NCBI RefSeq assembly: GCF_014191055.1
Contig: NZ_JACHWB010000003.1
Coordinates: 248,001-312,000, forward strand
Length of the DNA stretch: 64,000 bases
Origin: Microvirga lupini
GTDB taxonomy: Bacteria; Pseudomonadota; Alphaproteobacteria; Rhizobiales; Beijerinckiaceae
Reading direction: 5' to 3'
Positions 16,743-24,301 of this stretch are shown in pieces. Each line of letters begins with the position of its first letter. Positions within the stretch are counted from its first letter, which is position 1. The translations under genes were made by a program, and so were the position numbers. The notes beneath the pieces were generated by a model. The model was not told where the DNA came from. It did not search any database and was given only the letters and a program-made list of their open reading frames with translations.

Positions 16743-17543
16743 ATGCCATCAAGCTTCACAGTCCAGCAGGCCGCCGGGTACGAGCAGCTCATGGGTCGCT
16801 GGAGCCGCAGGCTGGCACGGCCGTTCATTGAGTTCGCTGGCGTGGCGGACGGCGAGCGCGTCCTCGACGTCGGCTGCGGCACCGGCAGCCTGACCTTCGC
16901 GTTGCCAGAGGCGGCCGAGGTGAGCGAGGTCGTGGCGGTCGACTACTCGCCCGTCTTCGTCGAGGAGGCGCAGCGGCGGAACACGGATCCGCGCATCATC
17001 ATCCAGCAGGGCGATGCCTGCGCTCTCTCATTTCCAGAGGGTCACTTTGATCGGGCCTTGGCCCTGCTCGTCCTGCATTTCGTCCCCGAGGCAGACAAGG
17101 GGGTCGCCGAGATGCGCCGCGTGGTTCGGCCTGGTGGCGTGGTCGCGGCGGCCGTGTGGGACCACCTCGGCGGAATGCCAGGCATGCGCATGATGTGGGA
17201 CACGCTCGCCGCGCAGGACGAGGAGGCGCGACGGATGCGCAGTCTGTACTGCTTCCAGCCAATGATGCGGCCGGGCGAAATGCGGCAGGCCTTCATGGCG
17301 CAGTGCCTGTCGGACGTGGAGGAGACCGAACTCCTGATCCGGATGGAGTACGAGAACTTCGCCGATTACTGGGAGCCGATCGCTGCCGGCGAGGGGCCGC
17401 TTGGAAAGTTCGTGGCGGGGCTTGACCCGGCTCGGCGGGCCGAGGCTGACGAGGCCGTCCGAGCCGCCTATGAGGCCGGGCAACCCGATGGCCCGCGCTC
17501 CTTCGTAGCGGTGGCATGGGCGTGCCGGGGAACGGTCCCCTGA
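16743..17543 (+). CDS. Class I SAM-dependent methyltransferase
   Basis: A 266-residue methyltransferase of the UbiE/Methyltransf_11 type. Motif I is VLDVGCGTGSLTFAL (residues about 40-54), motif II VVAVDYSPVFVEEA, motif III QQGDACALSFPEGHFDRALA and post-III HFVPEADKGVAEMRRVVRPG. GGGGAGGTG just before ATG 16743 settles the start. The substrate is unknown; similar proteins act on small metabolites. It is divergent from the DUF2867 gene with about 90 bases between them. Confidence 0.88.
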   Translation: MPSSFTVQQAAGYEQLMGRWSRRLARPFIEFAGVADGERVLDVGCGTGSLTFALPEAAEVSEVVAVDYSPVFVEEAQRRNTDPRIIIQQGDACALSFPEGHFDRALALLVLHFVPEADKGVAEMRRVVRPGGVVAAAVWDHLGGMPGMRMMWDTLAAQDEEARRMRSLYCFQPMMRPGEMRQAFMAQCLSDVEETELLIRMEYENFADYWEPIAAGEGPLGKFVAGLDPARRAEADEAVRAAYEAGQPDGPRSFVAVAWACRGTVP

Positions 17544-17862
17544 TCGGTTTGAGGCGGCGGGCTCGCCTGCCAAGCACGCAGGTCTACCCGCGGCCGCGGC
17601 GGCGGGTCGGCTCCGCCTCGCTTTCTCCTCCCGCTTTCGCACGCTATCGATCAGGACCGCATCAACGAAGGCTCCCCCCTGCCGGAGCAGGACGTAAAGC
17701 GGATCGCTGCGGACCAACGTCGAAGCACCAGGTCGGCAGGACGGCCGTACGGCCAGACCGGCTGTCCATCTTATATTCGGGCATGGAACCTCCGCGGGCG
17801 GAGCGTTGCCTGTCGTTGCGATCTGCATAGAAATTGAGCTCAAGAACGAAACGGAAATTCCG
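17544..17862. other. Intergenic, no gene seen
   Basis: About 320 bases between the methyltransferase and the recombinase. A long minus-strand frame crosses it but is an antisense shadow of the methyltransferase in its second half. The recombinase promoter and any crossover site should lie here, but I see no paired half-sites I could defend. Confidence 0.4.
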
Positions 17863-18786
17863 ATGCCTTCTCGCCCCCGCCTTATCGGCTACGCCCGCGT
17901 GTCCACTGAGGATCAGGCGCATAACGCCCAGATCGACGAGCTACGCGCCGCCGGCTGCGAGGTGATCCATCAGGAGCACGGCTCAGGCGCCAATCGAGCC
18001 CGGCCAGTGCTGGCGCGGCTCGTCCGAGAGATCATGCCCGGCGAGGTCTTGATCGTGGTGCGCCTCGACCGTCTGGCCCGATCGGTGAGCCACCTCCTTG
18101 AGGTGATCGAGACGCTGGAAGCCAGGAAGGCACATTTCCGGTCCCTGCGGGATCCGATCGACACCTCGACGCCGCAGGGCATGTTCTCCCTGCAGGTTCT
18201 CGGCGCGGTGGCGCAGCTCGAGCGCTCCCTGATCTCGGAGCGTACTAAGGCTGGGGTCAGGGCCGCCAAGGCGCGGGGCAAGCAGCCGGGAAACCCGGGC
18301 TTGCGCGAGCGCCGGCCGGAGGCCATCCGCAAGACGGCCCTCGCCCGTGAGAAGGTTTACGTCGACGACCTGATTGCCACTTCGGACAAGTGGATGCCGA
18401 CGGTGCGACGGATGCGACCGCACCATCCGTGGGAGGACGTCGTCCATTCCCTGGAGGCCGCAGGCCAATCTTGGACCGTCGACCGACTGCGGCGCGCGGT
18501 GGGCAAGATGGTCTCGCAGCACATGGCCGACCCTGCCCTGCTGCACCCGGCGTCGCGCAAAGGCCCGCAGCACCGCCTCATGAACCTGGTGGCCGGGATC
18601 GCCATGGCGGATCCAAACCTGTCGCTGCGGGACATCGCGGCTCAATTGGAGCTCATGCGGGAACGTACTCCGCGCGGCGGTCGGCAGTGGTCGGCCTCAT
18701 CCGTGAAGAAGCAACTCGACCTCGCGAAAAAGCATGGGCTCGCGCTCCCTGTCGGAATAACCCACGCGGCATATGCCGACACCTAA
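17863..18786 (+). CDS. Serine recombinase (resolvase/invertase family)
   Basis: A 307-residue site-specific recombinase. Catalytic Ser14 lies in GYARVSTEDQ, followed by VVRLDRLARSVSHLLEVIET with the conserved arginines, SLRDPIDTSTPQGMFSLQVL, and AQLERSLISERTKAGVRAAK leading into the long E helix. The N-terminal 140 residues are canonical. Residues 155-307 are longer than the simple Hin HTH and carry several helices (SVKKQLDLAKKHG at the end), as in resolvases of plasmids and islands. It lies directly before the AT-richer TIR cluster and suggests that this segment moved. The start at 17863 gives the standard N terminus; an in-frame ATG 57 bases upstream is less likely. Confidence 0.9.
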   Translation: MPSRPRLIGYARVSTEDQAHNAQIDELRAAGCEVIHQEHGSGANRARPVLARLVREIMPGEVLIVVRLDRLARSVSHLLEVIETLEARKAHFRSLRDPIDTSTPQGMFSLQVLGAVAQLERSLISERTKAGVRAAKARGKQPGNPGLRERRPEAIRKTALAREKVYVDDLIATSDKWMPTVRRMRPHHPWEDVVHSLEAAGQSWTVDRLRRAVGKMVSQHMADPALLHPASRKGPQHRLMNLVAGIAMADPNLSLRDIAAQLELMRERTPRGGRQWSASSVKKQLDLAKKHGLALPVGITHAAYADT

Positions 18787-18865
18787 ATCATTCTACATAC
18801 ATACGAATATGCCGAGCCCCCTATTATTACTGCGGTTCGACGACGGGGTGCTCGTAAAATACTGT

Positions 18866-18896
18866 AACCCGGAGGCCCTCGGCCTCTGGGTTTTTC
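18866..18896 (+). terminator. Rho-independent terminator after recombinase
   Basis: AACCCGGAGGCC and GGCCTCTGGGTT form a strong stem with a CTC loop, followed by TTTTTCTTT. It lies 80 bases after the recombinase stop and separates it from the zinc-ribbon/TIR cluster. Confidence 0.85.
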
Positions 18897-18989
18897 TTTG
18901 ACTAGGAACAAACGATGAATCAATATCTTACTTAGGTTGCGCAGCGTGAACGATGCAACCTACGCGCTACTAACAGGGGCTGAAATCCG

Positions 18990-19148
18990 ATGTCCAAGAG
19001 TGTTCGATACATTTGCAGGAACTGCGGCCATAAATTCGAGATCACGATCCTCACAAATGAAGAGGTTCGTGAAGCTCAGCGCAGAGGTGAGTACGTTGGG
19101 CAAGCGCACTGCCCCAAGTGCAACCGAACAGACCTCAACAAGGATTAA
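18990..19148 (+). CDS. 52-residue zinc-ribbon protein
   Basis: A short gene with two CxxC knuckles: YICRNCGHKFEIT (Cys9, Cys12) and HCPKCNRTDLNKD (Cys41, Cys44), joined by a charged helix EEVREAQRRGEYVG. This is a minimal rubredoxin-like zinc ribbon. AGGGG lies about 10 bases before ATG. It is 65 bases upstream of the TIR gene on the same strand and after the recombinase terminator, so it probably opens that transcript. A role as nucleic-acid or protein-binding partner of the TIR protein is inference. Confidence 0.7.
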   Translation: MSKSVRYICRNCGHKFEITILTNEEVREAQRRGEYVGQAHCPKCNRTDLNKD

Positions 19149-19213
19149 GAACTTTGCTGGCTCGTCATTGGCTAGCCCGCTCAAAAAGCAGCCTCGCATT
19201 CTAGGAGAGCAGT

Positions 19214-20161
19214 TTGTCGACCATATTTTTCTCCTACTCTCACAAAGATGAGGATCTTCGTGACCGCCTTGAGGTCCACCTCGCAATGCTTAAACGGCAG
19301 GGTCTTATCGATGCTTGGCACGATAGGCGCATCGTCGCCGGCAGCGAACTCGATAACAGCATACGCTCTGAACTAGAGAAGGCAGACGTAATCCTGCTCC
19401 TTGTTTCTCCTGACTTTCTAGCATCTGACTATTGCTACGACGTTGAAGTAAAACGCGCTATGGAGCGTCATGATGCCGGGGAAGCCAGGGTAATTCCTAT
19501 CATTCTGCGCCATTGCGACTGGAAGTCCGCACCTTTCGGAAAGCTTCTTGCGGCACCAAAGGACGCGCTACCTGTCAGAAAGTGGCCGGATCTAGATGAG
19601 GCTTTTCTTGATGTTGTGCAGAAGATCAAGGATGCTCTTCCGAAGGCAAAGCCTACTCCAGACGCGCCGGCACCTGAGAAGCTCATCACGAAATCGGTCG
19701 CTCAAGCGCCACGTTCCAGCAATCTGCGTCTAGCGAAAACTTTTACGGAAGCGGACAAAGATCGCTTCTTAGATGAAGGTTTTTCTTTCATGTCGAAGTT
19801 CTTTGAAAGTTCCCTTCAAGAACTTCAGAGCAGAAATAAAGGCATAGAAACAACCTTTCGGCAGATCGACGCGAATAGGTTTACAGCTGTTATCTACCGT
19901 CGAGGAGAAGCAATCTCGCGATGCAAAATCCAACTTGGTGGGCGATATGAAACAGGAATTTCGTTTTCCTCGAATGATCGAGCTGATGATGGCAGCTACA
20001 ATGAAAGCCTAAGTGTCGAGGTAGATGAACAAGGCCTCTATTTTAAAGCTCTTGGCATGTGGGATTGGAGTTCACGAGGAGAGCGCCATCTCACATATGA
20101 AGGAGCGGCCGAATATTTTTGGTCGATGCTTATAAGCCCACTACAAAGCAAACGCGGATAA
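19214..20161 (+). CDS. TIR-domain protein with unassigned C-terminal domain
   Basis: A 315-residue protein starting at TTG 19214, with AGGAG six bases upstream. Residues 1-140 are a bacterial TIR domain: IFFSYSHKDEDLRDRLEVHL, WHDRRIVAGSELDNSI, ADVILLLVSPDFLASDYCYD, with the putative NADase glutamate Glu78 in YDVEVKRAM, then VIPIILRHCDWKSAPF. Residues 140-170 are a proline-rich linker. Residues 170-315 form a second domain (FLDEGFSFMSKFFESSLQEL, FTAVIYRRGEAISRCKIQLG) that I cannot name. In defence systems such C-terminal domains sense infection and TIR then consumes NAD+; that is known for the family, inferred here. The region is AT-richer than its surroundings. Confidence 0.88.
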   Translation: MSTIFFSYSHKDEDLRDRLEVHLAMLKRQGLIDAWHDRRIVAGSELDNSIRSELEKADVILLLVSPDFLASDYCYDVEVKRAMERHDAGEARVIPIILRHCDWKSAPFGKLLAAPKDALPVRKWPDLDEAFLDVVQKIKDALPKAKPTPDAPAPEKLITKSVAQAPRSSNLRLAKTFTEADKDRFLDEGFSFMSKFFESSLQELQSRNKGIETTFRQIDANRFTAVIYRRGEAISRCKIQLGGRYETGISFSSNDRADDGSYNESLSVEVDEQGLYFKALGMWDWSSRGERHLTYEGAAEYFWSMLISPLQSKRG

Positions 20162-20189
20162 TAGCACTCAGATCAATGCGGAGACTAAC

Positions 20190-20390
20190 GTGCCTTACGT
20201 ATCCTCCAGTGCGATCTCAAGGATTGAGCATGATCCGGTGACACTAAAGCTGTACATCACATTCCATGGAACCGGTACGTACACGTACTATGGTGTACCA
20301 CGCACTGTTTATGAAGCTTTCTTGCGAGCCTCTTCTAAAGGTCAATTCTACAATGATCGTATAAAGGACCGATACTCCTCAGCCCGATAA
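20190..20390 (+). CDS. KTSC-domain protein
   Basis: A 66-residue protein, GTG start, consisting of a single KTSC domain: SSSAISRIEHDPVTLKLYIT, then FHGTGTYTYYGVPRTVYEAF and ASSKGQFYNDRIKDRY. KTSC domains occur alone or next to nucleases and lysyl-tRNA synthetase-like proteins; their role is unresolved. The signature Lys-Thr-Ser-Cys positions are not conserved here (SSKGQF instead). It lies 28 bases after the TIR gene and 5 bases before the ATG of the DUF4238 frame, so all three appear to be one operon. Confidence 0.8.
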   Translation: MPYVSSSAISRIEHDPVTLKLYITFHGTGTYTYYGVPRTVYEAFLRASSKGQFYNDRIKDRYSSAR

Positions 20391-20395
20391 AAGTC

Positions 20396-21268
20396 ATGTA
20401 AGAAGCTCGCAATCATCACTTTGTCCCGAAGTTGCTTCTGCGTCCTTGGCTGAAAGAAGAGCCATCGCGTCAATTCAATCTATGGGGATATCATTGGGAT
20501 ACGAGGCGTCAACAACTCGCCTGCAAAAGACGAGGTCTAGATGGTTTTTGCTGTCAGATAAACCTACTCTCTCTGAGTGCTCTTCATTTAGAGCGTGATG
20601 CGATAGAACGTATTTTCTTTGGACAGATCGACACAAAAGGGGCGATCGCTCGGAATGCTCTGATTGAACTAGGGCCGAGTGGGATCAATGAGGAACAGCG
20701 ACTAGACTTTGCTCGACTGATCATTTCTTTAGAAGCACGAAGACCGACAAATGTTGATATGCTGCGAATGGGCGCCCGTTCCTTTATCGACCTGCTTGAT
20801 GATAATGCTGAGGTACGGACTCATTTTGAACATCAAGGGATCAGTGACAGGCCCTCCTCGTATTTCGAGCAAATGAATGGCTCTACGATAGAAGATAAAA
20901 TACTAACCGTTGTTCAGAGACTCACCGATAGCCCGAGAGCCTATGGCCCTTTGATTGAAGCGCATTGGCAGTTGCTTCGATTAGGATCAGGAGATGGGTC
21001 CCTACTTTTAGCTGATCGCCCTCTCGTACGATATGGAACAATCACATCTGAGGATGGAGTCTGGCTCCTGCCACTGGCTCCTAAAATCGTTTTTCTGGTT
21101 TCGAGAAATCGCGAGGCCCTGAACCAAGTTGAACGTATGAGCAGATTTCAAGTTTGCCGAAATCTCAATATTCAGAGCGCACTTCAGGCAGAACGTTTTG
21201 TTTTCAGCACGAATGCACAGGACTCTAAGTGGCTCGGCAAATATTTAGGTCCGCGGAAAGGCAAGTGA
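20396..21268 (+). CDS. DUF4238 protein, reading frame stopped at codon 2
   Basis: From ATG at 20396 the frame reads Met-TAA-EARNHHFVPKLLLRPWLKEE and then stays open to 21268. NHHFVP is the N-terminal hallmark of DUF4238 (HH.VP..L..F), so the true protein must begin before it, yet no start codon lies between the TAA (20399-20401) and the motif. The first usable start after the stop is TTG 20432, which would remove the hallmark and leave 278 residues. One change, CAA to TAA at codon 2, explains this. The remaining body (ARNALIELGPSGINEEQRLD, SLLLADRPLV) looks intact. DUF4238 proteins are often next to mobile or defence genes; function unknown. Confidence 0.7.
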
Positions 21269-21361
21269 GGACGACTCACACGTTGTCAGCAAGTAGACAG
21301 TAATTATTTGATTATCAGCATTGAAGGTGCTGAACTGTAGCGCCTAAGCCATAGGCAAGAT

Positions 21362-21802
21362 GTGGCAGCCACGAAAATGAGGATCTCTAGTTCCTTGCAA
21401 AAACCACCCTCCCCCTCCCAACAAATCGACGCGAAAATCCAGCACCTGAACGATTGGCGCGGCGAGACGCTGGCGCGGGTTCGGGCGCTCATCCGGCAGG
21501 CATTGCCCGATGTAGTCGAGGCGGTGAAGTGGCGTGGGGTTCCGGTGTGGGAGAAAGCCGGGATCATCTGCACGGGCGAGACCTACAAGGCCGTCGTGAA
21601 GCTGACCTTTCCCAAGGGCGCTGCGCTGGACGACCCGTCCCGCCTCTTCAACGCCAGCCTTGAGGGCAACACCCGCCGCGCCATCGACATCCATGAGGGC
21701 GAGGCGCTCGACGAGGACGCCTTCAAGACCCTTATCCGCGAAGCGGCTGCGCGGAACGCATCCTCGGCATCCGGGTCGAAAGCCAAGAGCGGTCGGCGAT
21801 AG
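21362..21802 (+). CDS. DUF1801-family protein (YdhG-like)
   Basis: A 146-residue protein with the DUF1801 pattern: IDAKIQHLNDWRGETLARVR, IRQALPDVVEAVKWRGVPVW, a central strand IICTGETYKAVVKLTFPKG, and ALDDPSRLFNASLEGNTRRAI. The fold resembles a small ligand-binding domain (iron-chaperone-like YdhG); the function is not established. GTG at 21362 is assumed; an ATG at 21377 is possible. GC content returns to the window average here, so the AT-richer segment ends just before it. Confidence 0.82.
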   Translation: MAATKMRISSSLQKPPSPSQQIDAKIQHLNDWRGETLARVRALIRQALPDVVEAVKWRGVPVWEKAGIICTGETYKAVVKLTFPKGAALDDPSRLFNASLEGNTRRAIDIHEGEALDEDAFKTLIREAAARNASSASGSKAKSGRR

Positions 21803-22012
21803 AGAGCAGGCGCGGCTTCACCTCTCCCTGAGGGGGAGGTCGGACCCAAGGTCCGCGTGAGGGGTTACAGGCCTTTCCGGACAGCGTTCTCCCCCTCACC
21901 CTCGCTCCGCTCGACCTCTCCCCACGCAAGTCGGGTGTTCCCGATTGGCGCAAGAGGAGCGGATCTCGGGAACACCCGAGATCCGGGGAGAGGTGACCAT
22001 CGAGGAGAGGCA
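21803..22012. repeat. Interspersed palindromic repeat
   Basis: ACCTCTCCCC (21914-21923) pairs with GGGGAGAGGT (21985-21994), and TCGGGTGTTCCCGA (21931-21944) pairs with TCGGGAACACCCGA (21966-21979). Together they form a long interrupted hairpin of about 80 bases. A second GGGGGAGGT-type element precedes it (about 21820-21890). The form matches the interspersed palindromes seen between genes in Hyphomicrobiales genomes. Confidence 0.7.
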
Positions 22013-22130
22013 AGCGACGGCAATCGCAGCCTCCCCTTGTGCCGGGCCGCGCGGCTTCCCATCTCCGCTCCGGCGCCAACGGCAACGCTTGCGCCAGCCC
22101 GCCTTCCCTCCTCATACGACCTCACACACG

Positions 22131-22697
22131 ATGGACCAGATTCGCGAAACGTCCCATGCCGGGCGGCCCTCCGGGCTCCGCCCCCTTCCCGCCCTCATCT
22201 TCAGCTCGCGCTGGCTGCAGCTTCCGCTCTATATCGGCCTGATCGTGGCCCAGTGCGTCTACGTGTTCCTGTTCCTGAAGGAGCTGGTCCATCTGGTGCT
22301 GCATGCGGCCGAGTTCACCGAGATGCAGATCATGCTGGTGGTGCTCGGCCTCATCGACGTGGTGATGATCTCGAACCTGCTGGTCATGGTGATAGTGGGC
22401 GGCTACGAGACCTTCGTGTCCCGCCTCAACCTCCAGGGCCACCCGGATCAGCCGGAATGGCTGAGCCACGTCAATGCAGGCGTGCTCAAGGTGAAGCTCG
22501 CCATGGCGATCATCGGCATCTCGTCGATCCACCTGCTGCGCACCTTCATCGAGGCGGGCTATGTCGGCACGGCGCGGAGCACCTACACGGAGACCGGCAT
22601 CATCCTGCAGACGGTGATCCACTCGGTGTTCATCCTCTCGGCCATCGGCATCGCCTATGTCGACCGGATGACCCAGGCCACCAGCCATCATCACTGA
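22131..22697 (+). CDS. UPF0114/YqhA-family membrane protein
   Basis: A 188-residue membrane protein of the TIGR00645/UPF0114 family, with about four transmembrane segments. Hallmarks are FSSRWLQLPLYIGLIVAQCV at the first helix, LGLIDVVMISNLLVMVIVGG, the loop YETFVSRLNLQGHPDQPEWL, and LKVKLAMAIIGISSIHLLRT. The family is widespread in proteobacteria but unassigned; an ion-conducting role has been suggested for its relatives. ATG 22131 gives the expected N-terminal length; the open frame extends upstream through the repeat and is disregarded. Confidence 0.9.
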   Translation: MDQIRETSHAGRPSGLRPLPALIFSSRWLQLPLYIGLIVAQCVYVFLFLKELVHLVLHAAEFTEMQIMLVVLGLIDVVMISNLLVMVIVGGYETFVSRLNLQGHPDQPEWLSHVNAGVLKVKLAMAIIGISSIHLLRTFIEAGYVGTARSTYTETGIILQTVIHSVFILSAIGIAYVDRMTQATSHHH

Positions 22698-22740
22698 CGG
22701 CAGGTAAGCGGGCGGGTCACCTGCAGGGTAAGGTCCAGCC

Positions 22741-23202
22741 CTAAATCACGGCCACGAGCTTGGCGAAGGCATTCAGGACCTCAGTCGCCAGGTTGATGGC
22801 GCTCGCCATCTTCTTGGCCCTCTCGTAAGCCTGTTTGAGAGAGTTCGTGGAATCGCGAAACGCTTGGGTCAGGGGCGCATAGATGTGGCTGGTGCTTGCC
22901 AGCTGCTGATTGACCACGGCCGTCAGTTCGGTCGTGAGGGCGCGCATGGCGTTGACATAGCGCTGGAGCGTGCCCTCGTCGGTCGTGATGTCGGCCAAGG
23001 CCCGCAAGCTGTTCTTGGCTGCGATAATGCCTTTCTGGGCGTCGTCGAGGCTGATCTTCGGCTTCGCCGAGAATGCCAGGGTCATGGCCGTGGCAAAACG
23101 CTCATAGAGCGACGGAGCCTGTTCGGGCAGGTTGGCCTCCAGCGCCTCAAATTCCTGCAGAGCCGCCGCGAATTCGGCTTGGTCTTGCTCAAGGGCCATC
23201 AC
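22741..23202 (-). CDS. Hypothetical helical protein paired with lipoprotein
   Basis: A 153-residue, all-helical protein without signal peptide (FAAALQEFEALEANLPEQAP, ALADITTDEGTLQRYVNAM, NSLKQAYERAKKMASAINLA). The first codon overlaps the stop of the upstream lipoprotein gene in an ATGA at 23199-23202, so translation is coupled. I recognise no named domain. It probably works with the lipoprotein; its pattern of long amphipathic helices suggests a bundle. Confidence 0.7.
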   Translation of the reverse strand: MMALEQDQAEFAAALQEFEALEANLPEQAPSLYERFATAMTLAFSAKPKISLDDAQKGIIAAKNSLRALADITTDEGTLQRYVNAMRALTTELTAVVNQQLASTSHIYAPLTQAFRDSTNSLKQAYERAKKMASAINLATEVLNAFAKLVAVI

Positions 23203-24074
23203 GTACTCCCTTTCTTGTCGTCCTGCTTTGCCGCCGCAGCGACGAGATCGACCAGATCGTTCGTCAGGGCGACGAAGCGCTTGATCGTCAGCTCTGCGTT
23301 GGGATCCCCGGACGCGAGAGCCGCATGAGCTTCAGCAAGTTGATCGAGGACGGTGGCATATTGACCGACGACTACGGCAAGAGCAGCCTGTGTGGCCACT
23401 TCCTGGCGGGCGGCCTTGTACTCATCGTAAAGGCGTAGGTGATCCACCTTCGGATCCTTCCGGATCAGCTCCAGACTTTCCTTGCGCTTATACCGCAGAT
23501 CCATTGCCTGCTCCGAGAGCAGCTCCGAAACCGCTGCCAGATCATTTTTCAGGGCAGCTGCCAGCGCACGAACATCCGGATCTCGCGCCACGATGACGGC
23601 CTGGATTTCACCCGCATAGGCATTGCCGAGAAGGAAGCCCACGCTGCGCGACACAAGCTTTACGGCAGGCGCTGCGGCCGGAGAACCCGCGGTTGTGAAT
23701 TTGCCGGCAGCGGTGCCGAGATTGACGGATGCCTGTTCCAACTGATCGATAAGACCTTGATCGGCTGCGAGCTTGAGAGCCTTGCCGTAGGCTTCCAGTG
23801 CGCGCAGAGCCTCCAGGCGCGGCTTGAAGTTTTCCGGATTCAACATGGCGTCTGGCTTGTCGGCGAGCGTGAAGGCACCTCCCCGCACATATCGAGCGGC
23901 TTGATCCTCCTCACCGATGCGCAATGCGAGAGTCCGGTTCGCCGTGGCTGCGTTCTGCAAAAGTGTGCTGCCTGCGGCAGCGGCCCCACCGAAGGCATCC
24001 ACCTTCTGTGAGGACGGTAGCGCACTGCAGCCCATGAGCAGCGAAACGCACATCGCCACATATGCGAATTTCAT
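23199..24074 (-). CDS. Putative lipoprotein
   Basis: A 291-residue protein with a lipoprotein signal (AYVAMCVSLLMGCSALPSS; lipobox LMGC with Cys16). The mature part is rich in alanine and helices, with segments such as EALRALEAYGKALKLAADQG and QEVATQAALAVVVGQYATVL. It should be anchored in the inner or outer membrane facing the periplasm. No family is recognised. It is coupled to the helical partner gene downstream. Confidence 0.75.
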   Translation of the reverse strand: MKFAYVAMCVSLLMGCSALPSSQKVDAFGGAAAAGSTLLQNAATANRTLALRIGEEDQAARYVRGGAFTLADKPDAMLNPENFKPRLEALRALEAYGKALKLAADQGLIDQLEQASVNLGTAAGKFTTAGSPAAAPAVKLVSRSVGFLLGNAYAGEIQAVIVARDPDVRALAAALKNDLAAVSELLSEQAMDLRYKRKESLELIRKDPKVDHLRLYDEYKAARQEVATQAALAVVVGQYATVLDQLAEAHAALASGDPNAELTIKRFVALTNDLVDLVAAAAKQDDKKGST

Positions 24075-24301
24075 GACTTGCCCCCTGTTTCAGCGGACAC
24101 GACGATATTCCGTCAACCAAGCCAATCGCCTGTCCGGCGTTGTACCCCAGCTCTCGGAAGTGCCCCGCAAGGAAGGTCACAATCTCTACGCGAACGATGC
24201 CATGATTGTGCAACCGGCATAAAGCAATGTTTGGCATTACTCCCTAAGAATGATGGATATCTTCCGGCATGCGAGCCCTGGAAGACAGATCAGGAAAGAG
24301 G

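Noticed and set aside
17028-17843. 271-codon minus-strand frame across the methyltransferase
   Set aside because: Covers a well-supported methyltransferase in antisense; the remainder is Arg/Ala-rich with no start signal.
19214-21268. Assignment of the TIR cluster to Thoeris, CBASS or Pycsar
   Set aside because: No ThsA, cyclase or cyclic-nucleotide sensor gene is adjacent, so none of these names can be supported.
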